From contig JAVHLM010000005.1 of NCBI GenBank assembly GCA_031082125.1, forward strand, positions 124,001 through 188,000: a stretch of 64,000 bases of DNA. Reading direction: 5' to 3'. The notes under the pieces were generated by a model. It was not told where the DNA came from and made no database searches. It worked only from the letters and a program-made list of their open reading frames with translations. The translations under genes and the position numbers were made by a program. Below, piece by piece: positions 17,277-26,072 of this stretch. The stretch comes from Candidatus Eremiobacterota bacterium (GTDB lineage: Bacteria > Vulcanimicrobiota > CADAWZ01 > Ess09-12). The stretch's first letter is position 1. Each line of letters opens with the position of its first letter.

Positions 17277-18083
17277 ATGGGGACTCCCCTTGTGGTCATG
17301 AGGGGCGGCGGTGACCTGGCAACCGGCGTGGCCCACCGGCTTTTCATGTGCCGCTTCAGGCCGGTGATTCTGGAGCTTCCGGAGCCAAGGATGGTGAGAA
17401 GGACCGTGAGCTTCGCGGAGGCGGTCTATGCGGGTGAGTGGACTGTGGAGGGCGTCACGGCGCGCCTTGAAAAGCTTCCCCTGAAAGCCAGGCGCTCCCA
17501 TATCCCGGTGATCGTCGATCCCGGGGGATTGGCCCTCGGGGAGCTCAGGCCCTCCATCCTCATAGACGGAAGGATGCTCAAGAAAAAGCCCTCGATGTCT
17601 CTCGGCGATGCCCCCCTGGTTATCGGGATAGGGCCTGAGATAGAGGCAGGGAGGGATGCCCACGTGGTCATTGAGACACAGCGCGGAATGATGCTTGGAA
17701 GGGAATACCGGAAGGGGAAGGCAATCGCCGACACGGGAGTTCCCGGTGAGCTCGAGGGAAGGGCTGCAGAGCGCGTGCTCCGGGCGCCCTGTGACGGTAT
17801 TTTCAAGCCCTGCGTCGCCATAGGAGACAGGGTGAGCGCCGGTGATGAGCTTGCCCGCGTGGGGAAGGAAGGGCTTCAAGCCTCTTTTGACGGCGTGGTG
17901 AGGGGGCTCCTGAAAGAAGGACTTGCGGTGAGAAGGGGGGAAAAACTTGGAGACCTTGACGGCCGCTTCGATGTGGACGTAAGCCTCATCTCCGACAAGG
18001 CCCGTGCCATAGGGGGGAGCGTGCTGGAGGCGATTTTCTCGCATTTTCAGTGGACTATTATCAATGACAGGAGGTTATTATGA
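17277..18083 (+). CDS. yqeB: YqeB / EF2563-type selenium-dependent molybdenum hydroxylase system protein
   Basis: A 268-aa protein. The N-terminal block VVMRGGGDLATGVAHRL is a Rossmann-like motif conserved in this family, as are the Asp-Pro pair (VIVDPGG) and VIGIGPEIEAG. The C-terminal third carries short biotinyl/hammerhead-like segments (APCDGIF and ASFDGVVRGLL). The family is found next to xdhC/yqeC/mocA and is thought to mature molybdenum hydroxylases that carry a labile selenium. The start ATG at 17277 has GAAGGAGG upstream. Its stop overlaps the nucleotidase start by four bases, so the two genes are translationally coupled. This makes a purine or nucleotide salvage role plausible but not shown. 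Confidence 0.82.
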   Translation: MGTPLVVMRGGGDLATGVAHRLFMCRFRPVILELPEPRMVRRTVSFAEAVYAGEWTVEGVTARLEKLPLKARRSHIPVIVDPGGLALGELRPSILIDGRMLKKKPSMSLGDAPLVIGIGPEIEAGRDAHVVIETQRGMMLGREYRKGKAIADTGVPGELEGRAAERVLRAPCDGIFKPCVAIGDRVSAGDELARVGKEGLQASFDGVVRGLLKEGLAVRRGEKLGDLDGRFDVDVSLISDKARAIGGSVLEAIFSHFQWTIINDRRLL

Positions 18084-19633
18084 AAGATTCGCAGACAAGT
18101 CACACTATGCACCATATCTCAGCCAGGCTTCTTATCCTGGCGCTCCTGGTTTTCATGGGTGCCTCTGCCGGCAGGGCCCGGGCAGAGAGGCCTGTGAGCT
18201 TCGTGATCCTCCATACCAACGATTTCCATGGAAGCCTTCTGCCTCTTGAGGACAGGCGCCTTTCCCAGCAGAGCAAGGTGGGCGGCGCGGCCTTTATCGC
18301 CACCAGGGTCAAGGAGCTGAGAAAGAAAAATCCGGGGAAGGTCATCCTCCTTGACGCCGGCGACATTTCCCAGGGCACTCCCATCTCCAATATATTTTTC
18401 GGGCAGCCCGTGGCCAAGTACATGAATTACCTGGGCTACGATGCCATGGCCCTGGGAAACCACGAGTTCGACTGGGGAATGAAAAAGCTTGATGAGCAGC
18501 TCAGCCGCCTCAGGTTTCCCGTGGTATGCGCCAATCTCGTGCAGAAAGCCAATGGCAGGCCCCTTCCCAGGACGCAGCCTTATGTCGTGGTGACGCGCTC
18601 GGGGATGAAAATAGGGATCATCGGCCTTGTGAGCCCCTCGACGCCGCGGATGTGCAACCCTCTCAATATCGAGGGGCTTCAGTTTATCCCGCCTGAGGAG
18701 CCGGTGGCAATGTATGCGAAAGCCCTCCGGGACCAGGGCGTGAAGGTCGTGGGAATCCTCTCCCACCTGGGAATTGAAGTGGACAGGCAGCTCGCGCCGA
18801 AGCTCGAGGGCATCTCCTTCATCGTAGGCGGGCACAGCCACACGGCCCTGGCCAGCACCGAGGTGGTGAACAACATCCCTATCGTGCAGGCAGGCTATAA
18901 CGGGAAATACCTGGGCGAGTTCCATTTCACCGTTGACAGAGATACGGGCAGAATGCTCTCATGGACTACTGATCACGCGCTGAACGCCGTCATTGACAAG
19001 GAAATCATCCCTGATCCCTCGGTGCAGAAGCTCCTCGAGCCCTATTATGTGAAGGTAAAGCCACTCATGGAGAAAGTGGTGGGGCGCGCCGAGGTCGATC
19101 TCCTCAATGTGGCACCCAAGGGATATGGAGATACAGTCCTTGGGAACGTGGTCACTGACGCGGTGAGGGAAAAATACGGCGCCGACGTGGTGCTTTACAA
19201 TACGGAAGGCGTAAGGGCCCCTATTTACAAGGGCATTGTGACCAGGGGAGCCATATTTACCGTCCTTCCCTTTGACAATTACATCGTGACCCTGGAGCTT
19301 ACAGGAAAACAGATCCTTGACGCCATAGAGTTTTTCATCACCAATCCCAAGTATGTGCAGGTTTCGGGCATGACCTTCACTTACGACAGGAATAAGGAGA
19401 AGGGCGAGAGGGTCATTGATCCTGTCATCGGCGGCTCCCCTCTGGTGAAAGAGAAGAAGTACCGTTTTGCCACCGTTGATTTTCTCTATTATACCACCGG
19501 CGATTTCGAGGGCCTCAAGGAGGGCAGGAACTTTACCTTCGGAGGGGTGGCACGGGATGTCCTCGAGGAGTATGTGAAGAGGCACAAAACCATCACGGCC
19601 CCTCAGGGAAACCGCGTGAGGATAGTGAAGTAG
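18080..19633 (+). CDS. Secreted 5'-nucleotidase / 2',3'-cyclic phosphodiesterase (UshA family)
   Basis: A 517-aa exported metallophosphoesterase. The signal peptide is at about residues 14-36 (hydrophobic core, then GRARA). The N-terminal metal-binding motifs are all present: HTNDFHG, LDAGDISQGTP, GNHEFDWG, ILSHLG and GGHSHT. The C-terminal 5'-nucleotidase specificity domain (about 340-500) binds the nucleoside; its FTVLPFDN and G.TFTYD segments are recognisable. It releases nucleosides and phosphate outside the cytoplasm. It is coupled by an ATGA overlap to yqeB and lies 33 bp ahead of an exported M16 protease. Confidence 0.9.
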   Translation: MKDSQTSHTMHHISARLLILALLVFMGASAGRARAERPVSFVILHTNDFHGSLLPLEDRRLSQQSKVGGAAFIATRVKELRKKNPGKVILLDAGDISQGTPISNIFFGQPVAKYMNYLGYDAMALGNHEFDWGMKKLDEQLSRLRFPVVCANLVQKANGRPLPRTQPYVVVTRSGMKIGIIGLVSPSTPRMCNPLNIEGLQFIPPEEPVAMYAKALRDQGVKVVGILSHLGIEVDRQLAPKLEGISFIVGGHSHTALASTEVVNNIPIVQAGYNGKYLGEFHFTVDRDTGRMLSWTTDHALNAVIDKEIIPDPSVQKLLEPYYVKVKPLMEKVVGRAEVDLLNVAPKGYGDTVLGNVVTDAVREKYGADVVLYNTEGVRAPIYKGIVTRGAIFTVLPFDNYIVTLELTGKQILDAIEFFITNPKYVQVSGMTFTYDRNKEKGERVIDPVIGGSPLVKEKKYRFATVDFLYYTTGDFEGLKEGRNFTFGGVARDVLEEYVKRHKTITAPQGNRVRIVK

Positions 19634-19666
19634 CACCGCAATGAGGGAAAGAAAGGGGAACATCCA

Positions 19667-22366
19667 ATGAAACATGCTGTCAGAGTGCTCGTGCTCTCTC
19701 TCATTCTGCTGTTCCTTGGTGATGCCGCCCGGGGCGCCCCCGCTGCTGAGAAGACGGTGAAAGCGACCCTCAGGAACGGCCTGACCGTTATTGTGAGAGA
19801 GGATCACTCTGCGCCTGTGGCTGCGCTCTTTGTGATGTACCGCGTGGGATCGCGCAACGAGAAACTTGGCACCACGGGGATCTCTCACCTGCTGGAGCAT
19901 ATGCTGTTCAGGGGGACCAGGCACTATCCCGAGGGGACCATCACCAGGATCCTTGATGTGCTGGGTGCCGAATACAATGCCTTCACCACCTACGATGTGA
20001 CAGGCTATTATGAGACGCTCCCCGTCCATGGACTCCCGACGGCGCTCGCCATCGAGGCCGACAGGATGACCGGCACCATCATCGACGGCAAAGCCCTTGT
20101 CAAGGAGAAGACGGTGGTGCTCTCAGAACTGGAGGGAGACGAGAACTCGCCCCTGGAGATCCTGGGGAACGAGGTGCAGGCCCTCCACTTTGAGGCTCAT
20201 CCCTATATGTGGCCCGTAGGCGGCTTCAAGAGCGACGTGGCAGGCCTTACCAAGGATGATGTGACGGCCTATTACAGAACCTACTATTCGCCTCGCAACG
20301 CGGTGCTCACCATTGTGGGAGACGTGAAGGCGAAAGAGGCCCAGGCTCTCGTGGAGCGTCATTTCGGGAGCCTCCCTCCAGGGCCTCTGGTGCCCAGAGT
20401 CCGCGCCACAGAGCCTCGGTCCATGGGGGAGAAGCGCGTGACTGTCAAAAAGGAGGGGACGACCTCCTATGTGGAGCTGGCCTTTCCCGCTCCCCCGGTA
20501 AAGAGCGGGGATATGCATGCCCTTGCCGTCGTTGACGCGATCCTCGCGGGGGGGAAGAGCTCACGGCTTTACAGGGCTCTTGTGGAGCGCGGGCTTGCCT
20601 CAAGCGTGGGCGCTTCCCTCTGGGAAAACGTCGATCCCGGCATGTACTCGATAGTGGCAGCGGTAGCTCCCGGGAAGTCCCCTGAGGAAGTGGAAAAGGC
20701 CATTCTTGATGCGCTGGAGCGCTTTCAGAATGAGCCTCTCAGGCCCCGGGAGCTTGAAAAAGCGGTGAACGGCGTAAAAGCTTCTTTTTACCGGGCACGG
20801 GAGAGCACGACCACCCAGGCGGAATACCTTGCATGGTACGAGGCAATCTATACGTACCGGTACTTTGACGATTTTCTCGAGGGGGTAAAGCGCGTGAGTG
20901 AGCCGGAAGTGAAAAAGGCAGCTCTGCGCTACCTTGATCCCGCCCTGAGGTCCTCCGGTCTCTACTGCGCCCGGGGTAATATCGGCGGCCAGGACGGGAC
21001 TTCCCGGGAAGGGAAAAAACATCTTCGCTATGCGGCACACACTCCCCTCGAGAAGAGCTCAGGCCAGGGGAAGGCCCTGGAGGGCAGCGGAAAGCACACG
21101 GAATCAAAGGGAAAATTTCCCTTCTCCCGCGTGGTGCTCCCCAATGGACTCGTTCTCATCGTGAAGGAGAACCATGCCATTCCCACGGTGACCTTAGGCG
21201 GCTACATCCGGACCGGCAGCATTGCCGATCCTTCCGGGAAGGAAGGGCTCTCGTACCTCACAGCTTCAATGCTCGAGAGGGGGGGGGCTTCGGGCACCTT
21301 CCACGAGATTGCTGATGAGACCGACCTCAAAGGTATAAGCATCTCCTTTCAGGGAGAGCGTGAGGTGACAAGGATCTCTGCCTGGACCCTCAAGGAGCAC
21401 CTGGCCAGGACAGTGGAGCTGCTTTCCCTTGAGGTGTCGGCTCCCTTATTTCCCGCGGAGGAATTCGAGAAAGTGCGCCATGAGGTGGAGGCTCAGCTTG
21501 AAAAGCAGGCCGACAACCCTCAGTCCCAGGCCCAGATCGCCTTCCGCGAGCTGCTTTACCCTGAGGGCCATCCTTACCGCGCCAATGTAAAGGGATACAA
21601 GGAGACCCTCAGGAATATCACCAGGGAGGATCTTGAAGCTTTCCACAGGACCTGGTACCGCCCCGACAGGACTGTCATTATTCTCGTAGGAGACGTGACT
21701 CCGGGCGAGGCGAAGGCGCTTGTGGAAAAGCACTGGGGAAGCTGGAACGCAGCCGGAGAGGCACCGCCCCTCTCAATTCCTTCCGTGGCAGATCCTGCCG
21801 CATCCCGGACAAAAGTGATTCCCATGAAGGGAAAATCCCAGGTCTCAGTGGTGCTGGGGAGCATCGGCCTGGCCCGCCGCTCCCCTGACTATTACGCCTT
21901 TGAGCTTCTCAATGCCATCCTGGGCGGCAATACGCTCACAAGCCGCCTTGGGAAGGAGCTGAGGGGAAAGCGCGGCCTGGTATACGGTGTCTTCAGCTTC
22001 CAGGTTGAGGGCACCGGCAGGGCGCCATGGCTGGTCATGTATGGGACCCATGAAAAAAATGTTGCCCCATCCCTTGGGGCGGTCAAAAAGGTCATTGAGG
22101 AAATGCAGAACAAGCCTGTCGGCGACAGGGAGCTCCAGGAGGCGAGAAGCACTCTGGTGAACGGTTTCGCCGTCGCACTCAAGACAAACAGCAGGATGGC
22201 CGAGGTGCTTGCCGATATTGAATATTTCGGTCTTGGCGCCGATTATGTCGAGCGCCTTCCCCGGCTTTACGGAACCATTAGTGCCCGGGACCTCATGAAG
22301 GTGGCGAGAGAGTACATTCATCTTGACCGGAGTGTCACGGTCATGGCAGGAACTTCCAAGGAGTAA
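19667..22366 (+). CDS. Exported tandem M16 zinc protease (active half plus inactive half)
   Basis: An 899-aa protein with a signal peptide (residues 1-25) and two M16 repeats. The first repeat has the inverted zinc motif HLLEH (74-78, Glu77 catalytic), and the third ligand Glu154 follows at the expected 76-residue spacing. The second repeat (from about 480) is fold-similar (LPNGLVLIVKENH) but has SYLTA where HxxEH should be, so it is the non-catalytic partner half, as in PqqL-like and other fused M16 proteins. The halves form a clam-shell chamber that cleaves peptides. A G9 tract at 21279-21287 lies in the second half. The start ATG at 19667 is preceded by AAAGGGGAA. Confidence 0.92.
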   Translation: MKHAVRVLVLSLILLFLGDAARGAPAAEKTVKATLRNGLTVIVREDHSAPVAALFVMYRVGSRNEKLGTTGISHLLEHMLFRGTRHYPEGTITRILDVLGAEYNAFTTYDVTGYYETLPVHGLPTALAIEADRMTGTIIDGKALVKEKTVVLSELEGDENSPLEILGNEVQALHFEAHPYMWPVGGFKSDVAGLTKDDVTAYYRTYYSPRNAVLTIVGDVKAKEAQALVERHFGSLPPGPLVPRVRATEPRSMGEKRVTVKKEGTTSYVELAFPAPPVKSGDMHALAVVDAILAGGKSSRLYRALVERGLASSVGASLWENVDPGMYSIVAAVAPGKSPEEVEKAILDALERFQNEPLRPRELEKAVNGVKASFYRARESTTTQAEYLAWYEAIYTYRYFDDFLEGVKRVSEPEVKKAALRYLDPALRSSGLYCARGNIGGQDGTSREGKKHLRYAAHTPLEKSSGQGKALEGSGKHTESKGKFPFSRVVLPNGLVLIVKENHAIPTVTLGGYIRTGSIADPSGKEGLSYLTASMLERGGASGTFHEIADETDLKGISISFQGEREVTRISAWTLKEHLARTVELLSLEVSAPLFPAEEFEKVRHEVEAQLEKQADNPQSQAQIAFRELLYPEGHPYRANVKGYKETLRNITREDLEAFHRTWYRPDRTVIILVGDVTPGEAKALVEKHWGSWNAAGEAPPLSIPSVADPAASRTKVIPMKGKSQVSVVLGSIGLARRSPDYYAFELLNAILGGNTLTSRLGKELRGKRGLVYGVFSFQVEGTGRAPWLVMYGTHEKNVAPSLGAVKKVIEEMQNKPVGDRELQEARSTLVNGFAVALKTNSRMAEVLADIEYFGLGADYVERLPRLYGTISARDLMKVAREYIHLDRSVTVMAGTSKE

Positions 22367-22369
22367 CAA

Positions 22370-23353
22370 GTGCTGCATCTTTCCCTGAAGGACCAGATCT
22401 CCTTTTTCACCCAGATGGCCACCATGCTGAAAGCAGGCGTGCCGATCGTGAAGTCTCTCGAGACAATCGGCACCAATGCCCTCTCCCGGGGCCAGCGGCG
22501 CTTTGCCCTTGCCATGGCTGATTTTGTCGCCAAGGGAGGGAGGCTCTCTGACGGCCTCTCAGAGCTCCCCGGCATAAGGGATGACTTTGTGATCGCCATG
22601 GTGCGGGTCGGTGAAACGGGAGGGTTCCTGGATCAAAAACTGAGGGAGCTGGCCTTCTTCCTTGAAAAGGTGCAGGCCTTCAGGATGAGCTTCATGAGCA
22701 GCATGATCTACCCGCTTCTCATCTTTCACGGGAGCGTTCTCCTTCCGCCGCTGTTCTACCTCTTCACCGGCGAGGCTTCCACCTATTTCCGCGTGATCCT
22801 CACGGTCCTTGTCCCTTTTTATGCCCTTGTGGCGTCCCTTGCGGTGCTCCATACCGTGCTTGCCTCTTCCAGGGCTTTCAGGAGCTTTTGTGATTCGGTG
22901 TTTGTGTTCACCCCTCTCGTCGGAGGCGTGATAAAAAAATTTGCCGTGGCCCGCTTTGCACGGGCTTTTGCAAACCTCTATGAATCGGGGATCAACGTGA
23001 ACCAGTGCGTCACCGCCGCCTCGTCTGCCTGCGGGAACATGCTCCTGGCGGGCCGGTTCAGGAAGATCGCCCCCGCCATTGACAGGGGGACGCCGCTCTC
23101 CCAGGCTTTCAGGCAGTCGGGCCTTTTCCCGCCCCTGGCGCTCCAGCTCATTGCCACAGGGGAGGAGACCGGCACGATGGCGACGATGCTGCTGAAGAGT
23201 GCCGATATCCTTGACGAGCAGCTTGACCACACAATGAAGAGGTTTTTTGTGATACTCCCGGTGCTGGTGCTGCTCATGGCCGGCGGCTACGTGGGGTATG
23301 TCGTTATCAGGCAGTATATGAAAATATTTGACATGTTCTACCGTATCAGGTGA
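22370..23353 (+). CDS. Type IV pilus / type II secretion platform protein (PilC/GspF family)
   Basis: A 327-aa inner-membrane protein with two T2SF domains (about residues 8-125 and 210-320). Each ends in the family motif (RVGETGGFL near 80-88 and ATGEETGTM near 265-273). There are membrane helices near 105-130, 140-165 and 295-320. PilC/GspF anchors the pilus motor ATPases. At 327 aa it is shorter than typical PilC (about 400), with the N-terminal extension missing. The start is GTG at 22370, with AAGGAG at the end of the M16 gene as ribosome site, only three bases after that gene's stop. The pilT genes lie about 7 kb away on the other strand. Confidence 0.85.
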   Translation: MLHLSLKDQISFFTQMATMLKAGVPIVKSLETIGTNALSRGQRRFALAMADFVAKGGRLSDGLSELPGIRDDFVIAMVRVGETGGFLDQKLRELAFFLEKVQAFRMSFMSSMIYPLLIFHGSVLLPPLFYLFTGEASTYFRVILTVLVPFYALVASLAVLHTVLASSRAFRSFCDSVFVFTPLVGGVIKKFAVARFARAFANLYESGINVNQCVTAASSACGNMLLAGRFRKIAPAIDRGTPLSQAFRQSGLFPPLALQLIATGEETGTMATMLLKSADILDEQLDHTMKRFFVILPVLVLLMAGGYVGYVVIRQYMKIFDMFYRIR

Positions 23354-23450
23354 TGTTCCTGAGTGGATAGGTGCCTGCGAGAAGGGGCTGAGGGCAGGCA
23401 CGAAGAAGTTGATGGGTGGCATTATGTTGACAAGATGAGGAGGTTCGCCG

Positions 23451-26027
23451 GTGAATGCAAAGATTCTGGTAGTTGATGATGATCCCTCGATGAGGGATAC
23501 GGTCACCGTGGTGCTGGAGGATGAAGGCTTTGACGTGATTGCCGCAGCCAATGGTTTTGAGGCCATCGAGAAGATCAAGGAGAGCTCCTTTGACCTTCTC
23601 ATCTGTGATATAAGGATGGCCGGGATGGACGGCCTGGAGACCCTGGCGGCGCTTCGCAAATCCCAGCCGGAGCTCCGGAGCATCATCATGACCGGCTATG
23701 CAAGCGAGGAAGATCCTGTGAGGGCCATCAAGCTCGGCGTTGATGATTACCTGTATAAGCCTTTTGACGCCCAGGAATTCCTGAAAAGCGTGAGAAAAAG
23801 CATAGAGACCCTCCATAAAGGCACCCCGGCCGGTGAAGAGGGCCGCACAAGGGACGAGCTCCTTGCGACAATGAAAAAGATTGCCTTCTTTCTTGAGGAG
23901 AGGGATCCTTACTACAGCGGGCACTCAAAGAGAGTCGCAACACTTTCGCTCCAGATTTTCAAAAAAATGGGCTATCCGAGGGAGAGGACCTTGATCCTGG
24001 AGACGGCGGCGCTCCTTCACGATCTGGGCCAGATAGAGGTGAAGCAGTCGATTCTCCATAAGAAGGGGAACCTTTCGGCGGAGGAGCTTGCCACGGTGCA
24101 GCGCCATCCCCAGGCTGCACGGGAGATTCTTGCAGTGGTGCCGGGCCTCCAGGAGATAGTGATGATTCTCTTCCATCACCATGAGCGTTATGACGGCAAA
24201 GGCTACCCTGCAGCGCTGAAAGGCGACGATATCCCCATTGAATCGAGAATAATAGCCGTCGCGGAAGCCTACGACGCCCTCATCTCAGCGAGGCCGCACC
24301 GCGATCCCCTCTCTCCCGCCGAGGCCCTGGCGGAAATCTCCCGCCATGGAGGCACGCAGTTTGATCCCCGCGTGGTCGAAGCCCTGACCCCCCTCGTGGA
24401 GGCCGAGGGCCTCGAAGAGAGGGGCGAGATAGATCCCGCCGACGAGGAACGGGAGCGTGAAGAGGAGCTCTCCCGCCAGAAGCGGCGCAAGACCCTCATC
24501 AACCTGGCCCATACCTTCAGGGAGCTCGGGCAGCACAAGATAGCGCTCCAGGCTTACGAGGAAAGCCTGCAGATGGAGGAGGACATGGCTGACATCCTCA
24601 GCTTTGAGGCCGCTGACGGCATTGCCCGCCTCTCCCTTGAAATGGGTGAGCTTACAAGGGCCCGGGGCCTTGCAGAGAAAAATATCTCCCTTGCCGAGAA
24701 GATGGGAAAGCTCTCGAAAGGATCGGCCTTCTGCACCTTCGGGCTCGTCCTTGGCGAGGAGGGCCGCTGGGCCGAGGCCGAAGAGAAATTCAGGGGGGCC
24801 CGGGAGACCTTCGAACTCTGGGAGGATCACCAGAAGATGACCCTGGCCGATCTCTACCTTGCCGGCATATATTCGCAGAATGCGGGGCGCTCCACGGAGT
24901 TCAGGGCCAAGTTTGCCACATCCCTCCGGAGCCTTATAAGCCTTGTGAAGCACTATAATGACTATGACACCCTTCTTATCGAAAGGAAGCGTGCCTTTCC
25001 CCTTCTGATAAACGCCCTGATGCTCGAGGTGGAAAAGGAAGCCGTGATGGAGCTGGTGGTCACCCTGGGCCAGCAGACCACCAAGGAGCTGGAGAGCCTT
25101 GTGCAGTCACCCGTTGAGTCAAACAGAGTGCTTCTCATCGAGATTCTGGAAAAGGTTGCCACCGGGCAGGCTCAGGCTCTTCTGCGCCAGATGCTCGATG
25201 ACCCCGCGGCAAAGGTCCGCGAGCAGGCTCAGACGGCCCTCTCCAACATTTCCGGCAAGCCTGTGATCCCCGTGCTGAGGAGCTACTGCCTCGGGAAGTT
25301 CAGGCTCGCAAGCGGCGACAGCCTCATCAAGGACGAGGAGTGGAAGACCAAGAAATCCAAATATGTGCTGGCCTATCTTCTCTCACGGTGGAACGAGGAC
25401 GTGCCGGAAGAGAAGCTTCTCTATGCCTTCTGGCCCGACTCTCCTCCCAAGAAGTCCCGCCAGAGCCTTCATACGGCCCTCTACCAGATAAGGCAGCTTT
25501 TTCAGCAGTTCGTCGGCGATCAGAAGGTGAACTATATCCTTCACGAAAAGGAGTTCTACCGCTTCAACACCGAGGCGGAGCACTACATCGATCTCAAGGA
25601 GTTCGAGCAGTTCTATAAGCTCGGGTCCCGTTACCTTGACGAGGGCAAGGAGGAGGCGGGCATTGCCCAGCTCCAGAAATCGGAAGCACTCTATGTAGGG
25701 GAGTTTCTTGAGGGCTACTTCTCTGACTGGGCCATCGAATACCGGGAAAACATCAGGAAAATGTATATTGACGTCCTGGTGAGGCTTGCAAACCATTTCT
25801 TCAAGGTGAAGAAATACGAGGTCTCCCTCGACTACAGCCAGAAGATCCTCACCCATGACAGCTGCCGCCAGGATATCCATATGATGGTGATGAAGTGCTA
25901 CCAGGCCCTCGGCCAGAAAGAGCTTGCCATCAAGCAGTACCAGTTCTGCACCCAGATCCTGAAGAGGGAGCTCAATATCTCCCCTTCGACGGAGCTCATG
26001 GCCCTCTATCTTGACCTGAAGGGATGA
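23451..26027 (+). CDS. Receiver / HD-GYP / TPR / BTAD transcriptional regulator fusion
   Basis: An 858-aa cytoplasmic protein. It has a response-regulator receiver (1-120, phosphoacceptor Asp53 in ICDIRM), then an HD-GYP domain (about 140-310) with His190-Asp191 and Gly251-Tyr252-Pro253. The usual HDxGK is HDLGQ (Lys to Gln), so activity may be altered. TPR-like helices (about 340-480) and a HEAT-like segment (about 520-600) follow, then a winged-helix region (about 604-700) and a SARP-type bacterial transcriptional activator domain (about 710-858). The whole suggests that phosphorylation controls c-di-GMP hydrolysis and DNA binding in one chain. The start is GTG at 23451 with GAGGAGG upstream. 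It lies next to a PilC-like gene. Confidence 0.85.
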   Translation: MNAKILVVDDDPSMRDTVTVVLEDEGFDVIAAANGFEAIEKIKESSFDLLICDIRMAGMDGLETLAALRKSQPELRSIIMTGYASEEDPVRAIKLGVDDYLYKPFDAQEFLKSVRKSIETLHKGTPAGEEGRTRDELLATMKKIAFFLEERDPYYSGHSKRVATLSLQIFKKMGYPRERTLILETAALLHDLGQIEVKQSILHKKGNLSAEELATVQRHPQAAREILAVVPGLQEIVMILFHHHERYDGKGYPAALKGDDIPIESRIIAVAEAYDALISARPHRDPLSPAEALAEISRHGGTQFDPRVVEALTPLVEAEGLEERGEIDPADEEREREEELSRQKRRKTLINLAHTFRELGQHKIALQAYEESLQMEEDMADILSFEAADGIARLSLEMGELTRARGLAEKNISLAEKMGKLSKGSAFCTFGLVLGEEGRWAEAEEKFRGARETFELWEDHQKMTLADLYLAGIYSQNAGRSTEFRAKFATSLRSLISLVKHYNDYDTLLIERKRAFPLLINALMLEVEKEAVMELVVTLGQQTTKELESLVQSPVESNRVLLIEILEKVATGQAQALLRQMLDDPAAKVREQAQTALSNISGKPVIPVLRSYCLGKFRLASGDSLIKDEEWKTKKSKYVLAYLLSRWNEDVPEEKLLYAFWPDSPPKKSRQSLHTALYQIRQLFQQFVGDQKVNYILHEKEFYRFNTEAEHYIDLKEFEQFYKLGSRYLDEGKEEAGIAQLQKSEALYVGEFLEGYFSDWAIEYRENIRKMYIDVLVRLANHFFKVKKYEVSLDYSQKILTHDSCRQDIHMMVMKCYQALGQKELAIKQYQFCTQILKRELNISPSTELMALYLDLKG

Positions 26028-26030
26028 TTC

Positions 26031-26060
26031 TTGCTATCCGCAAGGGTTCCGTGGTATAAT
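26031..26060 (+). promoter_or_regulatory. ssrA promoter
   Basis: TTGCTA (26031-26036), an 18-bp spacer and TATAAT (26055-26060), with TGG before the -10 giving an extended -10. The tmRNA 5' end begins 13 bp after the -10 hexamer. It is the best consensus match in the window and starts directly after the preceding gene's stop codon. Confidence 0.75.
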
Positions 26061-26072
26061 GGAAGGCGAAAA

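Noticed and set aside
18959-20029. Long open frame on the minus strand (356 codons) over the UshA-M16 junction
   Set aside because: It lies opposite two clear genes, has His/Gly-rich shadow composition and no family similarity; typical for antisense frames in GC-rich coding DNA.
23371-23401. 8-bp inverted repeat after the PilC-like gene (GTGCCTGC/GCAGGCAC)
   Set aside because: 15-nt loop and no T-run, so not supportable as an intrinsic terminator.
22559-23689. 376-codon minus-strand frame over the PilC-like gene
   Set aside because: Antisense shadow of a solid gene, with no motif or ribosome site of note.
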